Positions 18,059 through 28,491 of a stretch of DNA of 64,000 nucleotides are shown in pieces. The stretch is from Yinghuangia elevatio. Lineage in GTDB: Bacteria; Actinomycetota; Actinomycetes; Streptomycetales; Streptomycetaceae. Numbering within the stretch: the first letter of the stretch is position 1; each line of letters starts with the position of its first letter. The stretch is taken from NCBI RefSeq assembly GCF_040649515.1, contig NZ_JBEZFP010000017.1:1-64000 (forward strand). Reading direction: 5' to 3'. The notes under the pieces are model-generated. The model saw only the letters and a list, made by a program, of their open reading frames with translations. It was not told the DNA's origin and made no database searches. The position numbers and the translations under genes are program-made.

Positions 18059-20314
18059 CTACGCCTCCCCGGGGACCACCGTCGATTCCGGGGGCTTCGG
18101 GGTGTCCGTCTCCGGTGTTGTGCCGTTGGATGACGTGGTGGCGGCTTTGCCGTTCTCCGCAGGTGTTGCGGCTGTCGTCGTCGGCTTCTCGGGCATTCCG
18201 GGGCGGCGGCGGATCGACTGGAGCAGGACCTCCGACACGTCGGTGACGCGTACCGACTCGGCTGCCTTGCCTTCCTGCTTCCGCACCGCGACGCCGTCGG
18301 TCAGCATCACGATGCAGTACGGGCACGCCGCGGTGACCAGGTCCGGTTCGGTGCCCAGCGCCTCGTCGGTCCGGGTCTCGTTGATCCGCGTGCCGATCGT
18401 CTCCTCCATCCACATGCGCGCGCCGCCCGCGCCGCAGCAGAAGGAGCGTTCCCGGTTGCGCGGCATTTCGGTGAGGCGAACTCCCGGAACACTGCCGAGA
18501 ATTGCGCGCGGCGGGCTGAACACGCGGTTGTGCCTGCCGAGGTAGCACGGGTCGTGGTACGTCACCGCGGCGTCGATCTCGTTGGTCGGCACGAGCTTGC
18601 CGTCCTCGACCAGCTTGGCCAGCAACTCCGTGTGGTGGACCACCTCGTAGTGGCCGCCGAGCTGCGGGTACTCCTTGCCCAGGGTGTTGAAGCAGTGTGC
18701 GCAGGTGACCACGATTTTCTTCGTCTCGCGCTCGCCGAACGCGGCGTTCAGCGTCTCGACGTTCTGCGTCGCCAGTTCGTGGAACAGCAGTTCGTTGCCC
18801 ATGCGCCGGGCGGCGTCGCCGGTACAGCCTTCGTCGCGGCCGAGGACCGCGTACCCGACGCCCGCTTCGTGCAGCAGCTCGGCGACCGCGCGGCTGGTCT
18901 TCTTGGCGTGGTCGTCGAGTGAGCCGGCGCAGCCGACCCAGTACAGGTACTCGACGTCCTCGGGGATCTCCTCGCCGCCCAACACCCGGACCTCGAAGGG
19001 GAGTCCGGCGGCCCACTCCATCCGGGCCTTCTTTCCGCGTCCCCACGGGTCGCCCTTGCGCTCCAGGTTGCGCATCATCGAGGCGGCTTCCTTGGGGAAC
19101 TCCGACTCCATCATCACCTGGTAGCGGCGCATGTCGACGATGTGGTCGACGTGTTCGATGTCGACGGGGCACTGCTCGACGCACGCGCCGCAGGTGACGC
19201 ACGACCACAGGACGTCGGGGTCGATGACGCCGTTGACGTCCGAGCCGCCGACGAGCGGGCGTTCGGCCTCGGCGATCTGTTCCGCGGGGAGTGCCGCGCG
19301 GGCCTCGTCGGAGGAGGCGAGCAGGTACGGGGCCTTGGCGAGCGCGTGGTCGCGCAGCGACATGATGAGCAGCTTGGGGGAGAGCGGCTTGTCGGTGTTC
19401 CAGGCGGGGCACTGCGACTGGCAGCGGCCGCACTCGGTACAAGTCGCGAAGTCGAGCAGGCCCTTCCAGGTGAAGTCCTCGATCGCGCCGCGGCCGATCT
19501 TGTCGTCCTCGTCGGGGTCGTCGAAGTCGACCTTCTTGCCGCCCGAGTAGACCGGGAGCAGCGTGCCGAGGGCGCGCGGGCGCCGCGAGAACAGGACGTT
19601 CAGCGGGGCGAGGAAGATGTGCAGGTGCTTGGAGTACACGACCAGCACCAGGAACGTCAGCACGATGCCCAGCGACAGCAACACCGCGACGTGTTCCAGG
19701 ATTTCGTTGTTGTGCTCGCCCATCGGCTCCAGCACCTCGCCCACCGCTTCGGAGGCGAACGCGCCGTTCTCGAACGGGAAGGTGCCGGTGTTGGTCTGCG
19801 AGCCGCGGAAGAGCAGCAGCGTCCACATCACGTTGAAGATCATGAACAGCACCAGCCACGCGGCACCGGTGTGCGAGCCGAAGAACCGCGAGCCCCGGCC
19901 CTCCCGTTCGGGCGACTGGCGCAACCGGATCGCGGCGAACGCCACGATGCCGACCAGGACGGCGACGATGAAGGTGTCCTCGAGGGCGCCGAGCCACGCC
20001 ATCTTGCCGATCAGCGGAATGTGGAAGTCCTCGTCGAACAACGCCCCGTAGCCTTCGACGATCGTCGCGCCGAGGATCACGAAGCCCCAGAACACCGCGA
20101 AGTGCGCGGCCCCCGCACCGGTCCACTTGAGCAGCTTGCGTTGCCCGAACACCTCGGTGGTGACGGCCCACAGCCGGGTCCCGACGTCACGTGTGCGGTC
20201 CGGGTCTACCGGCTGGCCCTTGCCGCCCAGCCGGTAGAGGGTCAGGACACGCCGACCGGCGAGCGCGAACGCCACCGCCGTGATCGCCAGTCCGATGACG
20301 AGTCGTGCGACCAC
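18059..20314 (-). CDS. etfD: Membrane Fe-S oxidoreductase EtfD (ETF:quinone electron carrier)
   Basis: A 751-residue membrane protein. The N-terminus carries about five transmembrane segments (residues 1-250). Two 4Fe-4S motifs follow, CTECGRCQSQCP near 287 and CVTCGACVEQCP near 370, then two CCG (heterodisulfide-reductase-like) domains with GCAGS, CAHC, CCGAGG and CPYC. The last 50 residues are a Pro/Thr-rich tail. In mycobacteria the homologue (Rv0338c, EtfD) takes electrons from EtfBA and passes them to the quinone pool, which is needed for fatty-acid oxidation. GGAGG precedes the GTG at 20314. It follows etfA by 128 bases on the same strand. The position beside etfBA supports the role strongly. 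Confidence 0.92.
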   Translation of the reverse strand: MVARLVIGLAITAVAFALAGRRVLTLYRLGGKGQPVDPDRTRDVGTRLWAVTTEVFGQRKLLKWTGAGAAHFAVFWGFVILGATIVEGYGALFDEDFHIPLIGKMAWLGALEDTFIVAVLVGIVAFAAIRLRQSPEREGRGSRFFGSHTGAAWLVLFMIFNVMWTLLLFRGSQTNTGTFPFENGAFASEAVGEVLEPMGEHNNEILEHVAVLLSLGIVLTFLVLVVYSKHLHIFLAPLNVLFSRRPRALGTLLPVYSGGKKVDFDDPDEDDKIGRGAIEDFTWKGLLDFATCTECGRCQSQCPAWNTDKPLSPKLLIMSLRDHALAKAPYLLASSDEARAALPAEQIAEAERPLVGGSDVNGVIDPDVLWSCVTCGACVEQCPVDIEHVDHIVDMRRYQVMMESEFPKEAASMMRNLERKGDPWGRGKKARMEWAAGLPFEVRVLGGEEIPEDVEYLYWVGCAGSLDDHAKKTSRAVAELLHEAGVGYAVLGRDEGCTGDAARRMGNELLFHELATQNVETLNAAFGERETKKIVVTCAHCFNTLGKEYPQLGGHYEVVHHTELLAKLVEDGKLVPTNEIDAAVTYHDPCYLGRHNRVFSPPRAILGSVPGVRLTEMPRNRERSFCCGAGGARMWMEETIGTRINETRTDEALGTEPDLVTAACPYCIVMLTDGVAVRKQEGKAAESVRVTDVSEVLLQSIRRRPGMPEKPTTTAATPAENGKAATTSSNGTTPETDTPKPPESTVVPGEA

Positions 20315-20442
20315 TTACGCCTCCGCGAGGTCTCGGGTACCGGTACGCCGTGCCCTGTGCTCCGTTCTCGCCGTGCTGTTCCGTCGTGCCGTTCCGTTGT
20401 GCTGTTCCGTTGTGCTGTTCCGTCTGCTGTTCCGTTGTGCTG

Positions 20443-21477
20443 TCAGATCGCTTCGGTGGCGGCCGGGTTCCGGCGCCGGGCCAGTTCCTCCAACAGCGCG
20501 GGGAGCACTTCGTGCAGGTCGCCGACCACGCCCACGTCGGCGATCCGGAAGATGGGTGCCGTCGGGTCGCGGTCGATCGCGACGATCGTCGCGGCGTGCT
20601 GGATCCCCGCGCGGTGGTGCACGGACCCGGAGATCCCGCACGCGATGTAGAGGCGCGGATGCACGATCGCACCGGTCTGCCCGATGAGCGCGTCGTGCGG
20701 GCACCACCCCAGATCCGCCGCCGCGTGGGTCCCGCCGACCGCCGCGCCGAGCGCGTCCGCGACCTTCTCCACCAGCGCGAACCCCTCGGCGGAGCCGACG
20801 CCGCGGCCGCCCGCCACCACCACCGAGGCGGCGGCCACCGACGGCCTGCGGTCCGGCTTGCGGGTACGCGCCACCACGCGCACCCGGCGGTCCGCCTCGG
20901 GCAGCGTGACGCGCATCAGTTCGACCGCCGGTTCCGCGATGGCCTCGGCGGGAGCCGGGGCGGGGGCGGCACTTCCGCAGGCGACCGTGATCACCGGCGC
21001 GGTGCCGCGGACCACCGACTCCACGCGGTAGGCGCCGCCGCACACTTCCTGCACGGTGACCGGCCCGTCCGGGTCCGCGAACACGTCGACCGCGTCCGTG
21101 ACGATCCCCGAGCCGAGCCGTACCGCGACGCGCGCGGCGATCTCCCGGCCTTCGCGGTCGGACGGCACCAGCACGGCCGCCGCGGACATCTGCCAGGCGA
21201 GTTCGGAGATCGCGTGCACGGCGACGGCAGTCGAGGCCACGCCGCGCGCACCACCGGCGCCGGCTGTTCCGACGGCCGGTTCCGCCATGTCCTCGACCAC
21301 GCAGACGCGTGTCGCGCCGTACCGTCCCAACGCCGCGATGACGCGCGGCTCCACGGGCCGCCGTACGACCGCCACGGGCGAGCCCAGCCGCCGGGCCATG
21401 CCGAGCAACCGGTACCCGGACACACAGACGGCGCCTTCGGCGCCGTCACATTCCACGAGCACGAGCACAGGTTGCAT
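20443..21477 (-). CDS. etfA: Electron transfer flavoprotein alpha subunit
   Basis: A 344-residue ETF alpha (FixB) subunit that binds FAD and, with EtfB, carries electrons from acyl-CoA dehydrogenases and similar flavoenzymes. The conserved FAD-binding C-terminal domain is clear: VVAGGRGVGSAEGF, then GQTGAIVHPRLYIACGISG, SVHHRAGIQHA, AIDRDPTAPIF and VGVVGDLHEVLPALLEEL. I take the ATG at 21477, which has GGGAGG six bases upstream; the ATG at 21495 lacks one. It lies 38 bases after etfB and before etfD, in the standard order for an ETF operon. At the usual HLAGM position the protein reads HRAGI, a mild variation. Confidence 0.94.
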   Translation of the reverse strand: MQPVLVLVECDGAEGAVCVSGYRLLGMARRLGSPVAVVRRPVEPRVIAALGRYGATRVCVVEDMAEPAVGTAGAGGARGVASTAVAVHAISELAWQMSAAAVLVPSDREGREIAARVAVRLGSGIVTDAVDVFADPDGPVTVQEVCGGAYRVESVVRGTAPVITVACGSAAPAPAPAEAIAEPAVELMRVTLPEADRRVRVVARTRKPDRRPSVAAASVVVAGGRGVGSAEGFALVEKVADALGAAVGGTHAAADLGWCPHDALIGQTGAIVHPRLYIACGISGSVHHRAGIQHAATIVAIDRDPTAPIFRIADVGVVGDLHEVLPALLEELARRRNPAATEAI

Positions 21478-21515
21478 GCAGAGCCTCCCGCGCATTCCTC
21501 GGCCGGACCGCCGGC

Positions 21516-22313
21516 TCAGATCAGTTGGTGCTCCGACAGGTAGCTCGCGAGCCGTTCCGCCGCATCACGGGCGTCGCCGCGGACGATCAGGGCCGGTCCC
21601 TGTCCCGCGTACGGCGTCACGCTGCGCACCACGGTCGCCGACGCGCCGAGGCCCACTTCGTCGGGGCGGATCCGCAGGTCCGCGAGGGACCACGTGCGTA
21701 CGACCTTGCCGCGCGCCTCGACCACCGAGCGGTACGCCGGATAGCGCGGCTCGCCGACCCGTTCGGTGACCGACACGACGGCGGGCAGCGTCAGGGCGAT
21801 GTCGTCCGTGGTCGGACCGGCGTCGCGGCGTACCACGACCTCGTCCTCGCCGGCCCACACCGCGTCCGCCTCGCACGCCACCGGCACGCCGAGCCGCTCG
21901 GCGACCATGGCGGGCACCACGGACATCCCGGAGTCGGTGGACGCCGTACCGCACAGCACCAGGTCGAAGCCGATGCGGCGGACCGCCGCGGCCAGCACCA
22001 GCGACGTCGCCTGCGCGTCGGAGCCGTGCAGCGCGTCGTCGACGACGTGCACGGCCTCGTCCGCGCCGAGGGCCAGGGCCCGCACCAACGCCCGTGCGGC
22101 GCCCGGTGGTCCCATCGTCACGACGCAGATCTGCACGTCCATGCGGCGCCGGGCGATCCGCATCGCCTGTTCGACGGCATATTCGTCGGGCTCGCCGAGC
22201 CGACAGGTCAGTGCCTCCCGGTCCACCGTCAGGTCGTCGGCGAACACCCCGTCCGTCAGGGGACGGTCGACGGTCTCGTCGGGGACGTGCTTGACCAACA
22301 CCACAAGCTTCAC
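21516..22313 (-). CDS. etfB: Electron transfer flavoprotein beta subunit
   Basis: A 265-residue ETF beta (FixA) subunit, partner of EtfA; it binds AMP and docks the dehydrogenases. Visible family features are KLVVLVKHVPDETVDRPL at the N-terminus, EPDEYAVEQAMRI, ICVVTMGPPGAARALVRAL, ALGADEAVHVVDD, LVLCGTASTDSGMSVVPAM and the late EPRYPAYRSVVEARGK. The start is GTG at 22313 with GGAGG nine bases upstream; a frame extending to 22379 has no conserved content. It is first in the etfB-etfA-etfD run. TACACT at 22359-22364 (minus strand) may be its -10 element. Confidence 0.94.
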   Translation of the reverse strand: MKLVVLVKHVPDETVDRPLTDGVFADDLTVDREALTCRLGEPDEYAVEQAMRIARRRMDVQICVVTMGPPGAARALVRALALGADEAVHVVDDALHGSDAQATSLVLAAAVRRIGFDLVLCGTASTDSGMSVVPAMVAERLGVPVACEADAVWAGEDEVVVRRDAGPTTDDIALTLPAVVSVTERVGEPRYPAYRSVVEARGKVVRTWSLADLRIRPDEVGLGASATVVRSVTPYAGQGPALIVRGDARDAAERLASYLSEHQLI

Positions 22314-22545
22314 CGCTGCTCGCCTCCGCTCAGCTGCGGATCGTGCTGCCGGATGCCGAGTGTAGGGGCAGCGCATCACGATCGACAGGGGGTCGCGAGC
22401 ATTGGATCAGCGGCGAAATCCCTTGCCACGCATGATCATTCGTCACCTTGATCGATGCGCGGAGAGGATCACGGGGAGGGTCGCGGATGGTTGGGGCGTG
22501 ATCCCCAGGCGCGTGATGCCTCCGAGGGTGCGACGCCCCGCCGCG

Positions 22546-24261
<1,716 letters not shown>

Positions 24262-24386
24262 TGCGGCACCTTTCCTCTGCCGGCTCGGTGGCCGGATCGG
24301 TTTTTGGCTCCGCCATGTGTCTGCCCGGTCGTGGGCAGGGTACGCGGAAGCGCCCTGCCCACCGAGCCGGGATGCCGCACGCCCCG

Positions 24387-24773
24387 TCAGCCCGCGGCGA
24401 TGACCTCCACCTCGACCAGCCACTCGCCGACGAGCGTTTCGGCGACGATCGCGGTGGTCGGGACGGCCCGGCCGTTCAGGGCCGCCACGCGCGCGGCGGC
24501 GTTCGCCTCGGCGTAGGACGCGTCCCGCAGGTAGCTGGTCAGCCGCACGATGTTGTCCACCGTCATGCCGGCGGAGGCGAGGATGGCCCTGATGTTCGTC
24601 CAGAGCAGATCGAGTTGTTCGGCGAGGGTGGCGCCGGGCTTTCCGTCGGGGGCCAGGCCCATCGTGCCGGCCACGAACAGCAACCGCTCGGCGCCGCGTA
24701 CCTCCATGGCGTGCACGTAGTCGTCGGTGGCCGGGTAGACGCCCTCGGTCGGGTTGTGCGGCAGAAGCTGCAT
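24387..24773 (-). CDS. RidA-family protein without the catalytic Arg
   Basis: A 128-residue RidA/YjgF-fold protein (LLFVAGTMGLAPDGKPGATL, EQLDLLWTNIRAILASAGM, DNIVRLTSYLRD, PTTAIVAETLVGEWLVEVE). RidA proper hydrolyses reactive enamines with an Arg in the VARL stretch near its C-terminus; here that stretch reads VAETLVGEW with no Arg, so it belongs to one of the subgroups lacking the classical imine deaminase residue. GAAGGG lies eight bases before the ATG at 24773. It is on the same strand as, and 68 bases after, the short-chain dehydrogenase gene, so it may be the last gene of that operon. Confidence 0.85.
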   Translation of the reverse strand: MQLLPHNPTEGVYPATDDYVHAMEVRGAERLLFVAGTMGLAPDGKPGATLAEQLDLLWTNIRAILASAGMTVDNIVRLTSYLRDASYAEANAAARVAALNGRAVPTTAIVAETLVGEWLVEVEVIAAG

Positions 24774-24841
24774 GCGCTAGCCCTTCAGGATGGGAAGGCG
24801 GGGAGCGGAGATGGCGGGGAAGCCGTGCCGTCCGTCGGACC

Positions 24842-25639
24842 TCAGCGCAGCCCGTGCCGCCGCGACACCATGCGTTCCGCGGCACCGCGCGGCAGCAGGC
24901 GGCGCAGGGCGAAGACCAGGGGCGCGTTGCTGCCCACGGCGTACAGGGGCTTCGGCCGCGCGGCGTCGATCGCCTTGAGGACGACGGCCGCCACGTCGTC
25001 GGCCGAGATCCCGTCGGCTTCGTTGGTGTTCAGCGCGGTGAGCATGGTGTGGTACTCGTCCCGGTAGGGGGAGTCGTCGGCGAGGTACTGCGTCCGCCGG
25101 GCGCTGATCCCGGTGTTGATCGACCCGGGCTCGACGGTCGTGATGCCGATGCCGTAGGGCGCCACCTCGCGCCGCGCCGCGCTCGCGAAGCCCTTGAGCG
25201 CCGCCTTCGAGGCGACGTACGACGAGCGGTACGCGAGCGGGAAGCTGGCCAGCATCGACCCGACCATCACGATGCGGCCACCGCGCCGAGCGCGCATGCC
25301 CGGCAGGAGGAGCTGGGTAAGGCGCACCGGCCCCAGCACGTTGGTGCGGAACAGCCGTTCGAGCGCGTCGGGCGGCAGCTCCTCCAGCGGTCCGCTCTGG
25401 CTTTCGCCGGCGTTGTTGACCAGCACGTCGACGTCGCCGGCCGCCGCCGCACACGCCTCGACCGACGCGTTGTCGGCCAGATCCAGGGCGAGGTACTCGA
25501 CGCCGGGCAGCGGGTCGGTGATCTTGGCGGGGTCGCGCGTCGTCCCGAGGACGTGGTCGCCGCGCCGCACGAGGGCCGCGGCCACCGCGGCGCCGATGCC
25601 CGACGACGCGCCCGTGACGAGCGCCGTGCGCGGGCTCAT
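24842..25639 (-). CDS. Short-chain dehydrogenase/reductase
   Basis: A 265-residue classical SDR. The NAD(P) loop TGASSGIG is at residues 9-16, NNAG at about 88, the catalytic Ser in VGSMLASF, and YVASK (Tyr and Lys) near 160. The presence of Arg in TTRDPAK after the second strand suggests NADP preference. GAGE-type SDRs of this kind act on alcohols, ketones or steroids; the substrate is not evident. AGGAG lies six bases before the ATG, and the ATG overlaps the TGA of the upstream FAD dehydrogenase (ATGA, 25636-25639). It is therefore the third gene of the tetR-dehydrogenase-SDR operon. Confidence 0.92.
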   Translation of the reverse strand: MSPRTALVTGASSGIGAAVAAALVRRGDHVLGTTRDPAKITDPLPGVEYLALDLADNASVEACAAAAGDVDVLVNNAGESQSGPLEELPPDALERLFRTNVLGPVRLTQLLLPGMRARRGGRIVMVGSMLASFPLAYRSSYVASKAALKGFASAARREVAPYGIGITTVEPGSINTGISARRTQYLADDSPYRDEYHTMLTALNTNEADGISADDVAAVVLKAIDAARPKPLYAVGSNAPLVFALRRLLPRGAAERMVSRRHGLR

Positions 25640-27297
25640 CCGAGGCTCCTGGCGAGTGCGCGGCCCGCCGCACGGCCCGAGAAGATGCAGCCGCCGAGGA
25701 ACGTGCCCTCCAGTGCGTTGTAGCCGTGCATGCCGCCGCCGCCGAAGCCGGCGACCTCGCCGGCCGCGTACAGCCCGTCGAACACCTCGCCGTCGGGCCG
25801 CACCACCTGGGAGTCGAGCGTCGTCTCCAGGCCGCCGAGGGTCTTGCGGGTGAGCAGGTGCAGCCGGACCGCGATCAGCGGGCCGTGCGCCGGGTCCAGG
25901 AACCGGTGCGGCGCCGCGACCCGGGTGATCTTGTCGGGCAGGTAGGCGCGCGCGTTGCGCACGGCCATCAGCTGGAGGTCCTTGGAGTACGCGTTGCCCA
26001 CGTTCCGGTCGTGCGCGAGCACTTCGCGCTCGACGTCCGCGAAGTCGAGCGCGGGGCCGGGGGAGATGGCGTTCATGCCGTCCACGAGTTCGCGCAGCGT
26101 CGGGCGTACGACGAAGTCCTCGCCGTGGTCGAGGAACGCCTGCACCGGGCCGGGGGCGCCCTTCTTCACCCGGGACAGGACCAGCTTGAGGTCCTTGCCG
26201 GTGACGTCGGGGTTCTGCTCGGAACCGGAGAGCGCGAACTCCTTCTCCACGATCGAGCGCGTCAGCACGAACCACGAGTGGTCGTGCCCGGTGGACAGGA
26301 TGTGCCGCATGGTCGCGAGCGTGTCGTGGCCGGGGAACAGCGGGGCGGGCAGGCGCCGCCCGGTCGCGTCGAGCCACAGCGACGACGGGCCGGGGATAAT
26401 GCGGATCGCGTGGTCGGGCCACACCGGGTCCCAGTTCTTGATGCCCTCGGTGTAGTGCCACATGCGGTCGCGGTTGACGATCGACCCGCCCGCGCCCTCG
26501 GTGATCTCCAGCATGCGGCCGTCCACGTACGCCGGAACGCCGGTGATCATCGCGCGCGGTGCCGGGCCCAGGCGGTCCACGGGCCAGTTCTTGCGCACGA
26601 GTTCGTGGTTCCCGCCGATGCCGCCGGACGTCACGACGACCGCCTGCCCGCGCAGCTCGAACTCCCCGGCGGCCTCCCGCTCCGCGGCCACGCCGCGGCC
26701 GTGCGAGGAGGTGGCCAACACGGTCCCGCGTACGCCGACCGCCGCACCGTCCTCGACGACCAGCCCGTCGACCTGGTGCCCGTACTTGAACGTGACGAGC
26801 CCGCGCGCCGCCGCGGCGAGCACCGGCTCGCGGAACACGCGCACGACCTCGGGCCCGGTGCCCCAGGTCAGATGGAAGCGCGGCACCGAGTTGCCGTGCC
26901 CGGTCGCCGTCCCGCCGCCGCGCTCGGCCCAGCCGACCGTGGGCATCACCCGCAGGCCGAGGCCGTGCAGGTACGCCCGCTTCTCACCGGCCGCGAAGTC
27001 GACGTACGCGTGGGCCCATTGGCGCGGCCAGTGGTCCTCACGATCGCGGTCGAACCCGGCCGAGCCCAGCCAGTCGGCGAGCGCGAGTTCGTAGGAGTCG
27101 TTGATGCCCATGCGCCGCTGCTCGGGGCTGTTGACCAGGAACAGCCCGCCGAGCGACCAGAACGCCTGGCCGCCGAGGTTGGCCTCGTTCTCCTGGTCGA
27201 CGACGAGCACCCGCCGCCCCGCGCGCGTGAGTTCGTACGTGGCCACGAGCCCGGCCAGTCCCGCTCCCACCACAATGACGTCGGCGTCGTCCTTCAT
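25636..27297 (-). CDS. FAD-dependent dehydrogenase, fumarate reductase / ketosteroid dehydrogenase-like
   Basis: A 553-residue flavoprotein. The dinucleotide fold is IVVGAGLAGLVATYELTRAG (residues 8-27) with VVDQENEANLGGQAFWSLGG; later blocks are VVTSGGIGGNHELVRKNWP, MWHYTEGIKNWDP and the C-terminal FAD loop YAAGEVAGFGGGGMHGYNA. It matches the FAD-binding dehydrogenase group that includes mycobacterial Rv0785 and is distantly related to 3-ketosteroid dehydrogenases. The substrate is unknown. GGAGGAA precedes the ATG at 27297, which overlaps the TGA of tetR in an ATGA arrangement (27294-27297). Its own end overlaps the SDR start the same way, so the three proteins are made together, suggesting sequential oxidation and reduction of one substrate. 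Confidence 0.9.
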   Translation of the reverse strand: MKDDADVIVVGAGLAGLVATYELTRAGRRVLVVDQENEANLGGQAFWSLGGLFLVNSPEQRRMGINDSYELALADWLGSAGFDRDREDHWPRQWAHAYVDFAAGEKRAYLHGLGLRVMPTVGWAERGGGTATGHGNSVPRFHLTWGTGPEVVRVFREPVLAAAARGLVTFKYGHQVDGLVVEDGAAVGVRGTVLATSSHGRGVAAEREAAGEFELRGQAVVVTSGGIGGNHELVRKNWPVDRLGPAPRAMITGVPAYVDGRMLEITEGAGGSIVNRDRMWHYTEGIKNWDPVWPDHAIRIIPGPSSLWLDATGRRLPAPLFPGHDTLATMRHILSTGHDHSWFVLTRSIVEKEFALSGSEQNPDVTGKDLKLVLSRVKKGAPGPVQAFLDHGEDFVVRPTLRELVDGMNAISPGPALDFADVEREVLAHDRNVGNAYSKDLQLMAVRNARAYLPDKITRVAAPHRFLDPAHGPLIAVRLHLLTRKTLGGLETTLDSQVVRPDGEVFDGLYAAGEVAGFGGGGMHGYNALEGTFLGGCIFSGRAAGRALARSLG

Positions 27298-27965
27298 CGT
27301 GCTTCCTCCGGGGCGGGTGTCGGCATGGCGGTCCGCGGGGTTGGCCGCGCGGGTGGCGCAAGCGTCGTGTCGGGTGTGCTGTACGCGTCGAGCACGGCCG
27401 TGAAGAGCGCACGGCGGCGCTCCCGCACCACCGGGTCGTGCGGCTCCAGGAGCACCTGCACGGCGGTGCCGTCGTGCACCGCGACGAGCGCGTGGCCGAG
27501 CCCGGTCCGGTCGGTGACGCGGCGGCCGAGTCGGGCCAGTGCGGCGACCAGGGCCGGCAGCACGGTGTCCTGGATCGCCTGCTCCCGCGCGGCCATCACC
27601 CGGCGCAGCGGCGGGTTGCGCAGCGCGTGCGCGGTGAACTCGGCGGTCACGCGGTACCACGCGTCGTCCACCGGGATGGCGTCCACGGCGGCCCGCAGGC
27701 CTTCCTCGGCCGACGCGGCGGACACCTCGGCGAGTGCCGCGCGGACGCCGTCGAGCATGGCGCGCGAGCGCTGCTCCCACATCGCCAGGAACAGTTCGTC
27801 GAGGGAGGTGAAGTTGGAGTAGAAGGCCCCGCGGGTGAACCCCGCCCGCTCGCAGACCTGCTCGACCGTGGCGCGTCCGAAGCCTTCCTCGGCGAACACG
27901 TCGAGTGCGGCGTCCAGCAGGCGCTGCCGGGTGTGTGCCCGCCGCGCGGTGACGGATGCGACCAC
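27294..27965 (-). CDS. TetR-family repressor of the dehydrogenase operon
   Basis: A 223-residue TetR regulator: the helix-turn-helix covers about residues 8-55 (TRQRLLDAALDVFAEEGFG, TVEQVCERAGFTRGAFYSNF), followed by an all-helical ligand domain and a Pro/Thr-rich tail. I chose the GTG at 27965, eight bases after GAGAGGGGG. An upstream TTG at 28001 would start inside the palindromic operator and encode it, which is unlikely. It is first in an operon with the FAD dehydrogenase and SDR, and the perfect palindrome at 27981-28017 is the obvious autoregulatory site. The inducer is presumably the dehydrogenase substrate. Confidence 0.9.
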   Translation of the reverse strand: MVASVTARRAHTRQRLLDAALDVFAEEGFGRATVEQVCERAGFTRGAFYSNFTSLDELFLAMWEQRSRAMLDGVRAALAEVSAASAEEGLRAAVDAIPVDDAWYRVTAEFTAHALRNPPLRRVMAAREQAIQDTVLPALVAALARLGRRVTDRTGLGHALVAVHDGTAVQVLLEPHDPVVRERRRALFTAVLDAYSTPDTTLAPPARPTPRTAMPTPAPEEAR

Positions 27966-27980
27966 CGGTCCCACCCCCTC

Positions 27981-28017
27981 TCGATACACGAACGTATCCA
28001 ATACGTTCGTGTATCGA
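27981..28017. promoter_or_regulatory. 37-bp palindromic operator for the TetR regulator
   Basis: TCGATACACGAACGTAT at 27981-27997 and its exact complement at 28001-28017 flank the 3-base centre CCA. Each arm contains a smaller dyad, ATAC-N6-GTAT, so two TetR dimers could bind. It lies just before the tetR ribosome binding site. Confidence 0.85.
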
Positions 28018-28073
28018 CAAGGCTCGGCCCGCTCTCTCGGCAGTCCCGGTGGCGCGTCCCCGGTCCCGCGTCC

Positions 28074-28490
28074 TCAGTCCGTCGTGGGCACGCACAGGAC
28101 CGGGATCGGCGACAGGTGCAGCAGCTTGTGCGGCGTCGACCCCAGCAGCGCCCCCCGCAGCGGGCTCTCGCTCCAACTGCCCACCACGATCACCCGGGCG
28201 GAATGCCGTGCCGCCGCGTCGACCAGCGCCTCGGCCGGCTTCTCGTCCAGGATCTCCACAGTGGTCTCCAGCCCGGCCTCCTCGGCGGTCCGCACCGCGC
28301 GGCCGAGCGCGGTACGTCCCATCTGCCGCACCGCCTCGTAGTGCGACTGGTACTCCTCGCCGCCGAGCCCCGGCGGCGCCGCGCCGAAGACCAGCACGAG
28401 CGGTTCGCCGAACGCCGACGCCCACTCGATCGCGACGCCCAGCGCCCGTGCGGCCCCCGCCGACTCGTCGTATCCCAGGACGACCGACAT
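28074..28490 (-). CDS. Universal stress protein
   Basis: A 138-residue UspA-fold protein: SVVLGYDESAGAARAL at the start, a central ILDEKPAEALVDAA, and VIVVGSWSESPLRGALLGS followed by HKLLHLSPIPVLCVP, the ATP-binding G-2x-G-9x-G(S/T)-type loop in slightly altered form. AAGGAG precedes the ATG at 28490, and only one base separates it from the stop codon of the upstream permease gene, so the two are co-transcribed. USP proteins are often paired with transporters and may regulate them. Confidence 0.92.
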   Translation of the reverse strand: MSVVLGYDESAGAARALGVAIEWASAFGEPLVLVFGAAPPGLGGEEYQSHYEAVRQMGRTALGRAVRTAEEAGLETTVEILDEKPAEALVDAAARHSARVIVVGSWSESPLRGALLGSTPHKLLHLSPIPVLCVPTTD

Positions 28491-28491
28491 C

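Noticed and set aside
27966..28001. TTG start at 28001 for the TetR gene
   Set aside because: It would make the perfect palindromic operator part of the coding sequence and lacks a ribosome site; GTG 27965 has a good one.
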